Shown here: piece by piece, positions 57,571 to 64,000 of the stretch
How positions within the stretch are numbered: the first letter of the stretch is position 1
Layout: every line of letters begins with the position of its first letter
NCBI RefSeq assembly: GCF_047229345.1
Contig: NZ_JBFTER010000009.1
Location: 1-64,000 of the forward strand
DNA from: Cellulomonas_A sp047229345
Lineage (GTDB): Bacteria; Actinomycetota; Actinomycetes; Actinomycetales; Cellulomonadaceae
Length of the DNA: 64,000 nucleotides
Direction: 5' to 3'
Notes under the pieces: model-generated
What the model saw: only the letters and a program-made list of their open reading frames with translations
The model's database searches: none
What the model was told of the DNA's origin: nothing
Translations under genes and position numbers: made by a program

Positions 57571-59466
57571 ATGCAGGAGACAGCCATCCGGACCGCGAGG
57601 GTCGTGCTCGGCCCGTTCGTCGACGACGCAGGGGAGCCGTGGAGCGGCGAGGTCACCGTCACCTCCTCGACCCCGCGCGTCTGGGCAGCCACGGGAGCCG
57701 TCGTCGCGCCCCGGCCGGTGCCCGTCGCGCTGACCGCCGACGGGACGGCGACGCTCGACCTGCCCGTCACGGACCAGCCGGGCTTCACCGACGGGGCCGG
57801 GCGCGCGCTGACGGGGTGGACCTACACGGTCGACGTCGTGCTCGACGGGGCGCCCTACGCACGGCACACGTTCGCCCTCCCGTCACGGGTCGCGGCGGGC
57901 GGGCCGGTGCGGCTCGTCGTGCTGCCGGACGGCGGCAGCGTCGCGGAGCACGGTGGTGCGTCTGCCCTGGCGCCCGGGTCCGGCCCCGCGCCGGCGGCGG
58001 TGTCCTGGACCGCGTCGTCGCCCGTGCCGGTTCCCGCGTCGGCGGCTGCGGTGGGTCAGGCCCCGGCGGCCGGGTCGGGCCTCGCGGCGCGGACCGCTCC
58101 CGCGCCGGGCGCGCAACCGGTGTGGCCGGCCCTGGCCCCGCCGCCCGGGGCACGCCCGGCACCGGCACGCCCCCAGGACCGCGCGCTGTCGCGGCGGGAC
58201 ACGTTCCGCGCGGGTGCCGTCGCGCTCGGGGCCGCGGCGCTCACCGGGTGGGCCGCGTCGCCCGTCGCCGCCGCACCGACCCGCCGCGCCTCCGCCGCGC
58301 CGAGCCCGGAGCCGGTCGTGCCCGCGCTCGCCGGGGCCGTGACGCTCGCCCAGGTCGTCGAGCAGGACCTGACGATCGGGTCCGTCGAGCAGCCGCGGAC
58401 GCTGCGGATCAAGTCGTCCGGCGCCGGGGGGAGCGAGCGCAGCCCCGACCTGTACGACTCGACGGGGCGGATCGTGCTCGAGTCGTACCAGCCGCACTTC
58501 AAGTGGTACGGCGAGTCGATCCGCGTCCAGCTCAAGGACCCGCGCGCCAAGGGGATGCTCGCCTACCAGGCGCACTGGCCGACCCCGCACTACGCGGGCG
58601 GAGACTTCTCGGGGCGCGCGGTCCACCCCAAGGACCCGATCACGATCGCCTGGATCGGGGCGCACTTCCTCGACAACGACGACCCCACGCAGCTGCGCAA
58701 CAACCTGCGCCACGGGCACCTCAACTTCGAGGTCCCCGACTCCCGCGGCGACCTCCAGACGCGGTTCGAGATCAAGCTCATCGACACGGTCACCGGCAAG
58801 ATCGGCACCGACCGCTCCGCGATCCGGACCAACCTCGCGGACTTCGAGCACCAGGTCGGCGCCGCCGGCGAGCAGCTGCGGATCGTCGGCAACGACACCC
58901 GGCACAAGGACCTCGCGTTCTCGCTCGAGCACGGCGCCAAGCAGCCGCGCTGGATCCTGCGCGCCGCGGCGGGCGGGGCGCAGCTGCAGTTCCGGCGGTA
59001 CGCGCCCGGCGCGGTGCACGTCGACTCCCCGCTGCAGCTCGACCCGGGTGACGGGCGGGTGCTCGTCGGGGGCGACGAGGGCTCCGCGGGTGGCCTCGTC
59101 GTGCGGCGGCGCGACGGCGTGGCGCTGACCGTGCAGACACTGCTGCCCGGCGGGCACGGGATCCTCGTGAGCGGCCCCGCCGGGGACCCGACCGCGCGGG
59201 TCATCGAGGGCGACGCGACCGGGGACGCGATCCGGCGGTTCGTCGTCCAGGTCGACGGCACCATCGCGTGGGGCGACGGCGCCGCCGAGCGGGACACGCT
59301 GCTCTACCGGCGGGGACCGAACCAGCTCGGGACCGACGGCGGGATGTTCCTGCGCGACAGCGGCGTGCCCGACGCGGCACCGACGGGCGGGGTGCTGTTC
59401 GTGCAGGACGGCGCGCTGAGGTACCGGGGGTCGGCGGGGACGGTGACGACGCTCGCGGCGGCGTGA
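57571..59466 (+). CDS. Large protein with internal twin-arginine segment and tail-fibre-like C-terminus (paralogue 1)
   Basis: 631 residues from ATG 57571 after CAGGGGG. Residues 1-120 are a beta-rich domain (VVLGPFVDDAGEPWSGEVTV, TDQPGFTDGAGRALTGWTYTV). A Pro/Ala linker leads to SRRDTFRAGAVALGAAALTGWAASPVAAA (RR at 208-209), a Tat-type segment that is normally at the N-terminus. The central part (about 255-440) is unrecognised and highly conserved with the next gene. The C-terminus, GHGILVSGPAGDPTARVIEGDATGDA...FVVQVDGTIAWGDGAAERDTLLYRRGPNQLGTD, resembles the distal part of phage tail or pectate-lyase-like proteins. Role unknown; surface display is plausible. Confidence 0.65.
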   Translation: MQETAIRTARVVLGPFVDDAGEPWSGEVTVTSSTPRVWAATGAVVAPRPVPVALTADGTATLDLPVTDQPGFTDGAGRALTGWTYTVDVVLDGAPYARHTFALPSRVAAGGPVRLVVLPDGGSVAEHGGASALAPGSGPAPAAVSWTASSPVPVPASAAAVGQAPAAGSGLAARTAPAPGAQPVWPALAPPPGARPAPARPQDRALSRRDTFRAGAVALGAAALTGWAASPVAAAPTRRASAAPSPEPVVPALAGAVTLAQVVEQDLTIGSVEQPRTLRIKSSGAGGSERSPDLYDSTGRIVLESYQPHFKWYGESIRVQLKDPRAKGMLAYQAHWPTPHYAGGDFSGRAVHPKDPITIAWIGAHFLDNDDPTQLRNNLRHGHLNFEVPDSRGDLQTRFEIKLIDTVTGKIGTDRSAIRTNLADFEHQVGAAGEQLRIVGNDTRHKDLAFSLEHGAKQPRWILRAAAGGAQLQFRRYAPGAVHVDSPLQLDPGDGRVLVGGDEGSAGGLVVRRRDGVALTVQTLLPGGHGILVSGPAGDPTARVIEGDATGDAIRRFVVQVDGTIAWGDGAAERDTLLYRRGPNQLGTDGGMFLRDSGVPDAAPTGGVLFVQDGALRYRGSAGTVTTLAAA

Positions 59467-59664
59467 GCGGTGCTCTGTCCGAGGTCCGGCGAGGTCCGCA
59501 CGAAGGTTCCTGCTCCGTCCGTGGATCGGGTCGTGCAGCGGTGGGATCGTGGAGGTGACGCGCGGTCCCGCCGCCCGGCCAGGCGTTCCTCGGGTGGAGC
59601 GGGCGCCGGTTCGGCCCTGAGCCGGCGTGCACCCCCGCGGCCGCTGCGCCGGCAGGGGGCGATC

Positions 59665-61509
59665 ATGCAGCAGCCGTCACCGGTCGTCATGGCGACCGTG
59701 GTCCTCGGACCGTTCCTCGACGACGTGGGCGCGCCCTGGCCGGGCGAGGTCACGGTCACGTCATCGACACCGCGCGTGCGGGCAGCCACCGGAGCGGTCG
59801 TCGCACCGCGGCCCGCGGTCGTCCCGCTCGCGCCGGACGGGACAGCGACCGTTGCGCTCCCCGTCACCGACCAGCCGGGCTTCACCGACGGCGAGGGTCG
59901 GGCGCTGACGGGGTGGACCTACACCGTCGCGGTCGCGCTCGCCGGCACGCCCTGGGCGCGACGCACGTTCACGCTGCCGGCCCGGCTCGCTGCAGACGGG
60001 CCCGTGCGGCTCGTGATCGTGCCCGACGCGCAGCGCGCCGGTGATCGGGGCACGCCCGACGTCGGGCAGGAAGGCGCTCCCGTCGTGCTCGACGCGCAGC
60101 AGAAGGGGACCCTGGTCGTGCCTGACGCCCGGCCGGCGACGGCTCGGGTGGTGCTCGGGGCGCTGGAAAGGGCTTCCGCCGTGCCGGTCGCCCTTCCCCG
60201 GACGGCCGGTGGCGGGTGGCGCCGGGGACTGACCCGGCGGGAGTCGCTCCGGGCGGGGGTCGTAGCCCTCGGCGCCGCGGCAGCGACGGGCTGGGCGGCA
60301 GGATCCGCGACAGCCGGTGACGTGCCGTCAACCCGCAGCCCGGCGGGCGCCGGGACGGTCGTCCCCGCTCTGCGCGGCGCGGTCGCGCTCGCGCAGGTCA
60401 TCGCCGACGACGTCACGATCGGCACGGTCGCCACCCCGCGCACGCTGACCATCAAGTCGTCCGGCGCGGGCGGCACCGAGCGCGGGCCCGACCTGTACGA
60501 CTCGACGGGTCGACTCGTGCTCGAGGCGCATCAGCCCCACTTCCAGGGCTACGGCGAGTCGGTCCGCGTCCAGCTCAAGAACCCGCGGGCGAAGGGCATG
60601 GTCACCTACCAGGCGCACTGGCCGACGCCGCACTACCCGGGCGGAGACTTCACCTTCCGCACGGTGCACCCGACCGAGCCGGTCACCATCGCGTGGATCG
60701 GGGCGCACTTCCTCGACAACGAGGACCCCAGCCTGCTGCGCAACAACCTGCGCCACGGGCACCTGAACTTCGAGGTCCCGGACTCGAAGGGGTACCTGCA
60801 GACGCGTCTGGAGATCAAGCTCATCGACACCCGGACCGGGAAGATCGGCACGGACCGCTCGGCGATCCGGACCAACCTCGCGGACTTCGAGCACCAGGTC
60901 GGTGCGGCCGGGGAGCAGCTGCGGATCGTCGGCGGTGACAGCAGGAACAAGGACCTCGCCTTCAGCCTCGAGCACGGGCCCAACCAGCCGCGCTGGGTCC
61001 TGCGGGCTGCGGCGGGCGGCGCACGCCTGCAGTTCCGGAGGTACGCACCCGGGGCGGTGCACGTCGACTCGCCGCTGCAGCTCGACCCGGGTGACGGGCG
61101 GGTGCTTGTCGGGGGCGACGATGGCAGCGCCGCGGGTCTGGTGGTGCGCCGGCGCGACGGGGTGGCGCTGACCGTGCAGACGCTCGCGACGGGCGGGCAC
61201 GGGATCTTGGTGAGCGGGCCCGCCGGTGACCTGACCGCGCGGGTCATCGAGGGCGACGCCACCGGGGACGCGCTGCGGCGGTTCGTCGTCCAGGTCGACG
61301 GCACGATGGCGTGGGGCGACGGCGCCGCCGAGCGGGACGCGCTGCTCTACCGGCGGGGGCCGAACCAGCTCGGGACCGACGGCGGGGTGTTCCTCCGGAA
61401 CAGCGCCGTCCCGCCGGTGGCAGCTGCCGGCGGGGTGCTGTTCGTGCAGGACGGCGCCCTGAGGTACCGGGGGTCGGCGGGGACGGTGACGACGCTCGCG
61501 GCGGCGTGA
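59665..61509 (+). CDS. Large protein with internal twin-arginine segment and tail-fibre-like C-terminus (paralogue 2)
   Basis: 614 residues from ATG 59665 after the same CGGCAGGGGG leader as paralogue 1. The C-terminal ~390 residues are nearly identical by eye to paralogue 1, the N-terminal 120 clearly related, and the linker (about 120-185) unrelated in sequence and containing VVLDAQQKGTLVVPDA. TRRESLRAGVVALGAAAATGWAAGSATAG holds the RR at 191-192. A tandem duplication followed by linker divergence explains the pair. Function unknown. Confidence 0.65.
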   Translation: MQQPSPVVMATVVLGPFLDDVGAPWPGEVTVTSSTPRVRAATGAVVAPRPAVVPLAPDGTATVALPVTDQPGFTDGEGRALTGWTYTVAVALAGTPWARRTFTLPARLAADGPVRLVIVPDAQRAGDRGTPDVGQEGAPVVLDAQQKGTLVVPDARPATARVVLGALERASAVPVALPRTAGGGWRRGLTRRESLRAGVVALGAAAATGWAAGSATAGDVPSTRSPAGAGTVVPALRGAVALAQVIADDVTIGTVATPRTLTIKSSGAGGTERGPDLYDSTGRLVLEAHQPHFQGYGESVRVQLKNPRAKGMVTYQAHWPTPHYPGGDFTFRTVHPTEPVTIAWIGAHFLDNEDPSLLRNNLRHGHLNFEVPDSKGYLQTRLEIKLIDTRTGKIGTDRSAIRTNLADFEHQVGAAGEQLRIVGGDSRNKDLAFSLEHGPNQPRWVLRAAAGGARLQFRRYAPGAVHVDSPLQLDPGDGRVLVGGDDGSAAGLVVRRRDGVALTVQTLATGGHGILVSGPAGDLTARVIEGDATGDALRRFVVQVDGTMAWGDGAAERDALLYRRGPNQLGTDGGVFLRNSAVPPVAAAGGVLFVQDGALRYRGSAGTVTTLAAA

Positions 61510-61568
61510 GACGCGCGGGCGGCGTGGACGGGACCGGCGGTACGAGCGGCGTCGAGGGCACGAGCCGC

Positions 61569-61622
61569 GTGGACGACGCGAGCGACGTGGGTCGCGTGGA
61601 CGACGCGAGCGACGTGGGCCGC
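61569..61622. repeat. 27-bp tandem repeat
   Basis: Two copies of GTGGACGACGCGAGCGACGT plus GGGTCGC (second with GGGCCGC), one base different, between paralogue 2 and the minus-strand gene at 61636. Confidence 0.85.
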
Positions 61623-61635
61623 GTCGGCGCCGGCG

Positions 61636-61920
61636 TCAGGACGGGGCCGACGCCTCGCCCGGGTGGTCCTCCGCCGCGTGGGACGGGGTGACCTCGGGGG
61701 TCGGTGCCGGGGAGGCGTCGGCGGCGGGCGACGAGCCGCGCGCGATCCGCCACTCGCCGACCTCGGCGTACGCCGAGTCGCGGATCGTGTCGTGCTGCCC
61801 GTCGGTCAGCGGGTAGTGCTTGAGGTTGCCGGCCCAGTAGCGCAGGGCGCGGCCGAGCTCGTCGAGCACGGTCTTGTCGGGTGTCGCGTCGTCGAGCTCG
61901 ACCTCGAACGTGAAGCGCAT
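61636..61920 (-). CDS. Small hypothetical protein
   Basis: 94 residues. RFTFEVELDDATPDKTVLDELGRALRYWAGNLKHYPL looks like a compact alpha/beta unit, followed by EVGEWRIARGSS and a disordered Pro/Ala/Glu tail. Not recognised. Single gene, divergent from the macrodomain gene. Confidence 0.6.
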   Translation of the reverse strand: MRFTFEVELDDATPDKTVLDELGRALRYWAGNLKHYPLTDGQHDTIRDSAYAEVGEWRIARGSSPAADASPAPTPEVTPSHAAEDHPGEASAPS

Positions 61921-62123
61921 GACGGGTCCTTCCTCGTCGGGGGTGGACGTCCCGATCGTCCCGCGTGGTGCCCGTCGGCGAAAGCCGGGACGGGTGCGGC
62001 CCCGCGGGTGTGGGCCGGGCCGGAGGCGCGCCGACGTTTCGGTGCCGCGCGGCGCTCCGCGCGCCGGTCCAGCCGCGCGGCACCCACGTCGCGGCGCCGA
62101 CGGGTCCGCGGCAGCATGGCCGC

Positions 62124-62651
62124 ATGCAGATCGAGGCAGTCCAGGGCGACCTCACGCGCGAGCGGGTCGACGCGATCGTGAACGCCGCGAACTCGACGCT
62201 GCTCGGCGGGGGTGGTGTGGACGGCGCGATCCACGCCGCGGCCGGCCCGGCGCTGCTCGAGGAGTGCCGGCGCGTCCGGAAGACGGCGTACCCCGACGGG
62301 CTGCCCGTCGGCGAGGCGGTCGCGACCGGCGCGGGCGCGCTCGCGGCGCGGTGGGTCGTCCACACCGTGGGGCCGAACTGGAACCGGGGCCAGCGCGACG
62401 AGGCGCAGCTCGCGTCCTGCTTCACGCGGTCGCTCGACGTGGCCGCCGACGCCGGGGCGCGATCCGTCGCGTTCCCTGCCGTGAGCGCCGGGGCCTACGG
62501 CTGGGCGATGGGCACCGTCGCCGACGTCGCGGTGCGGGCGGTGCGGGACTGGGACGCGGCGCGGCCCGGGGAGGTCGACCTCGTGCGGTTCGTGCTGTTC
62601 GGCGCGGCGGCGCTCGCGGAGCTCGAGCGGGCGCTCGACGCGGCACGCTGA
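62124..62651 (+). CDS. Macrodomain protein (ADP-ribose/O-acetyl-ADP-ribose hydrolase)
   Basis: 175 residues. IVNAANSTLLGGGGVDGAIHAAAG, VVHTVGPNWNRG and FPAVSAGAYGW are the ADP-ribose-binding motifs of the MacroD/YmdB class, which removes ADP-ribose from protein or hydrolyses O-acetyl-ADP-ribose. No partner ADP-ribosyltransferase nearby. Confidence 0.93.
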   Translation: MQIEAVQGDLTRERVDAIVNAANSTLLGGGGVDGAIHAAAGPALLEECRRVRKTAYPDGLPVGEAVATGAGALAARWVVHTVGPNWNRGQRDEAQLASCFTRSLDVAADAGARSVAFPAVSAGAYGWAMGTVADVAVRAVRDWDAARPGEVDLVRFVLFGAAALAELERALDAAR

Positions 62652-62673
62652 GCGCACGGCCAGAGGCGCGTGA

Positions 62674-62877
62674 TCAGCGCCGGAGGGCGCTGCGCCAGCG
62701 GAGGTTGAGCCAGGCCGCCGTCACGAAGGGGACCCAGGCGAACCTCGCCGGCACGCCGAGCGGCGGCGCGTCCCGGGCACCGAGCCACCACAGCGCACAG
62801 CCGAGGCCGAAGAGCCCGACAGCCACGCAGATCCGCACGGGTCGGGTCGGGACGTCGCGCGGGTCGGCGTAGGGCAC
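62674..62877 (-). CDS. Small membrane protein
   Basis: 67 residues from GTG 62877 (VPYADPRDVPTRPVRICVAVGLFGLGCALWWLG). Two hydrophobic segments; probably a hairpin in the membrane. Not recognised. Confidence 0.5.
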   Translation of the reverse strand: MPYADPRDVPTRPVRICVAVGLFGLGCALWWLGARDAPPLGVPARFAWVPFVTAAWLNLRWRSALRR

Positions 62878-62930
62878 GCCGCACCGTAGCGGACGGTGCT
62901 CGCCGGACCGGGCCCGGAACGGCCGCACGC

Positions 62931-62967
62931 ACGTCAGGCCGCCCGCGGGAGGCGGGCGGCCTGACGT
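62931..62967. terminator. Terminator after the aldo/keto reductase gene
   Basis: ACGTCAGGCCGCCCGC and its complement make a 16-bp stem around a 5-base loop. Confidence 0.88.
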
Positions 62968-62983
62968 CGGTGGTGCGGGTGGG

Positions 62984-63850
62984 TCAGGCGACGGCGGCGT
63001 CGAGCTCCGCGATCTCCTCCGGGCCGAGGATCAGGTCCGCGGCCTTGACCGAGTCCTGGATGGTCTCCGGGCGCGACGAGCCCGGGATCGGGATGACGAC
63101 CGGCGCCTGGGCGAGCTCCCACGCGAGCGCGACCTGCTGGGGGCTGACGCCGTGCGCCGCGGCGACGCGCTCGAACGCGCCGTGCGTGTCGCCGAGGGAC
63201 GACGCCTTCGAGATCCCGCCGAGCGGGCTCCACGGGAGGAACGCGAGGCCCAGCTGCGCGCACAGCTCGAGCTCGGGCTGCGACGAGCGGAACGCCGGGG
63301 AGTACTGGTTCTGCACGGACGTGAGGCGCCCGCCCAGCACGTCCTGCGCCTCGCGGATCTGGTCCGGGTTCGCGTTCGAGATGCCCGCGAGGCGGATCTT
63401 GCCCGCGTCGAGGAACTCGTTGAGGACCCCGACCGACTCGGCGTAGGGGACCTCCGGGTCCGGGCGGTGGAACTGGTAGAGGCCGATCGCCTCGACGCCG
63501 AGCCGCTGGAGCGACGCGTCGAGCGCCTTGCGGAGGTGGTCGGGCGAGCCGTCGACGTACCAGGAGCCGTCGCCCGGGCGCAGGTGGCCCCCCTTGGTCG
63601 CGACGAGCACGTCGGAGGAGTCGCCGCCCCACGTGCGCAGCGCCTCCGCGATGAGCTCCTCGTTGTGCCCGACGTCGGTCGCCGTCAGGTGGTACGCGTC
63701 CGCGGTGTCGATCAGCGTGACGCCCGCGTCGAGCGCGGCGTGGATGGTGGCCAGGGCGCGGTCGCGGTCGGGGCGGCCCTCGATCGACAGGGGCATCCCG
63801 CCGAGTCCGATGGCGCTGACCGTGACGTCTCCGAGCTGTCGTGTCTGCAT
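62984..63850 (-). CDS. Aldo/keto reductase
   Basis: 288 residues. DTADAYHLTATDVGHNEELIAEAL contains the catalytic Asp and Tyr, VATKGGH the Lys, and GLYQFHRPD the His. IPIPGSSRPETI is the NADPH-binding block. Physiological substrate unknown. Confidence 0.93.
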   Translation of the reverse strand: MQTRQLGDVTVSAIGLGGMPLSIEGRPDRDRALATIHAALDAGVTLIDTADAYHLTATDVGHNEELIAEALRTWGGDSSDVLVATKGGHLRPGDGSWYVDGSPDHLRKALDASLQRLGVEAIGLYQFHRPDPEVPYAESVGVLNEFLDAGKIRLAGISNANPDQIREAQDVLGGRLTSVQNQYSPAFRSSQPELELCAQLGLAFLPWSPLGGISKASSLGDTHGAFERVAAAHGVSPQQVALAWELAQAPVVIPIPGSSRPETIQDSVKAADLILGPEEIAELDAAVA

Positions 63851-63929
63851 GCGTTCCAGTCTGCGTCGTATCGGTTCGACCGGCAGCGCGAGTCGGGGCG
63901 GGTTCGCGGGGAGCGGAGCCGGTTCCCCG

Positions 63930-64000
63930 CTACCCCGGCTCCGCGCAGCGGCGGAGGATCTCGTCGACGACCTGCTCGACGGGGACGGTGGAGTCGATCG
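63930..64000 (-). CDS. C-terminal end of a probable P-loop kinase (partial)
   Basis: The last 22 codons before the TAG at 63930-63932 read IDSTVPVEQVVDEILRRCAEPG. The pattern DST-P-VE-VV-EIL is the usual C-terminus of small ATP-dependent kinases such as APS-kinase- or gluconate-kinase-like proteins. Most of the gene lies beyond the right edge, so family is only suggested. Confidence 0.5.
   Translation of the reverse strand, partial: IDSTVPVEQVVDEILRRCAEPG

Noticed and set aside
57571..61509. Prophage remnant
   Set aside because: Tail-like C-termini alone; no capsid, terminase, portal or integrase genes nearby.

Overview
The window is very GC-rich DNA from a high-GC Gram-positive (actinobacterium). 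GTG starts are common, there are WhiB, GlnR and Crp regulators, and the ponA2-metallophosphoesterase / whiB / ridA / crp / nth neighbourhood matches the order known from Mycobacterium and relatives. A secreted GH48 cellulase with two fibronectin III modules and a CBM2, under a CebR/CelR-type operator, points to a cellulolytic genus such as Cellulomonas or a close relative. That genus call is an inference from gene content.

Layout. (1) 1-5.5 kb, minus strand: a biosynthetic operon made of a KAS III homologue, an ATP-grasp ligase, a PLP-dependent decarboxylase, an acyl carrier protein, a second thiolase-fold protein with no visible catalytic Cys, and an unidentified protein that runs off the left edge. 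Ligase, decarboxylase and carrier together resemble the BtrJ/BtrK/BtrI logic of butirosin biosynthesis, in which an amino acid is loaded on an ACP and decarboxylated there. (2) 5.7-14.8 kb: three ABC export systems (one with a YtrA-type GntR repressor and a clear palindromic operator) around the lysC-asd operon; lysC carries an internal Shine-Dalgarno and start for a separate regulatory subunit. (3) 14.9-18.3 kb: the GH48 cellulase with its control region. (4) 18.4-27.6 kb, almost all minus strand: an ECF42-type sigma factor with its DGPF/YCII partner, a TetR-hydrolase operon with a large palindrome, an anti-sigma-like ATPase, a YnfA protein, an LPATG surface protein, and small accessory genes.

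(5) 27.8-34.2 kb is an accessory stretch. Orphan genes (HEAT-like, SUFU, solitary LuxR-type HTH, DUF6572, lipoprotein), mostly on the minus strand, are punctuated by five or six copies of an imperfect palindrome of about 26-28 bp. It also holds a decayed tetR next to intact tandem operators, and a truncated hydrolase abutting a truncated DUF6572 gene. This is the best candidate here for an undescribed, cassette-like or recombination-shaped element family.

(6) 34.6-44 kb: a histidine kinase / response regulator / DUF4097 operon, tRNA-Pro(CGG), a Tat-exported protein with a DUF1906 peptidoglycan-binding partner, and a lipoprotein. (7) 43-53 kb: core cell-wall, redox, cAMP, DNA-repair and nitrogen regulation genes (ponA2, whiB, ridA, crp, nth, glnR). 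(8) 53-57.3 kb: nitrobindin, YgfZ, FUSC, DUF2516 and dtd, with two very short ORFs nearby. (9) 57.5-61.5 kb: a tandem pair of about 620-residue paralogues with a twin-arginine segment placed internally and a tail-fibre-like C-terminus. (10) 61.6-64 kb: a macrodomain protein, small proteins, an aldo/keto reductase, and the C-terminus of a probable kinase at the right edge.
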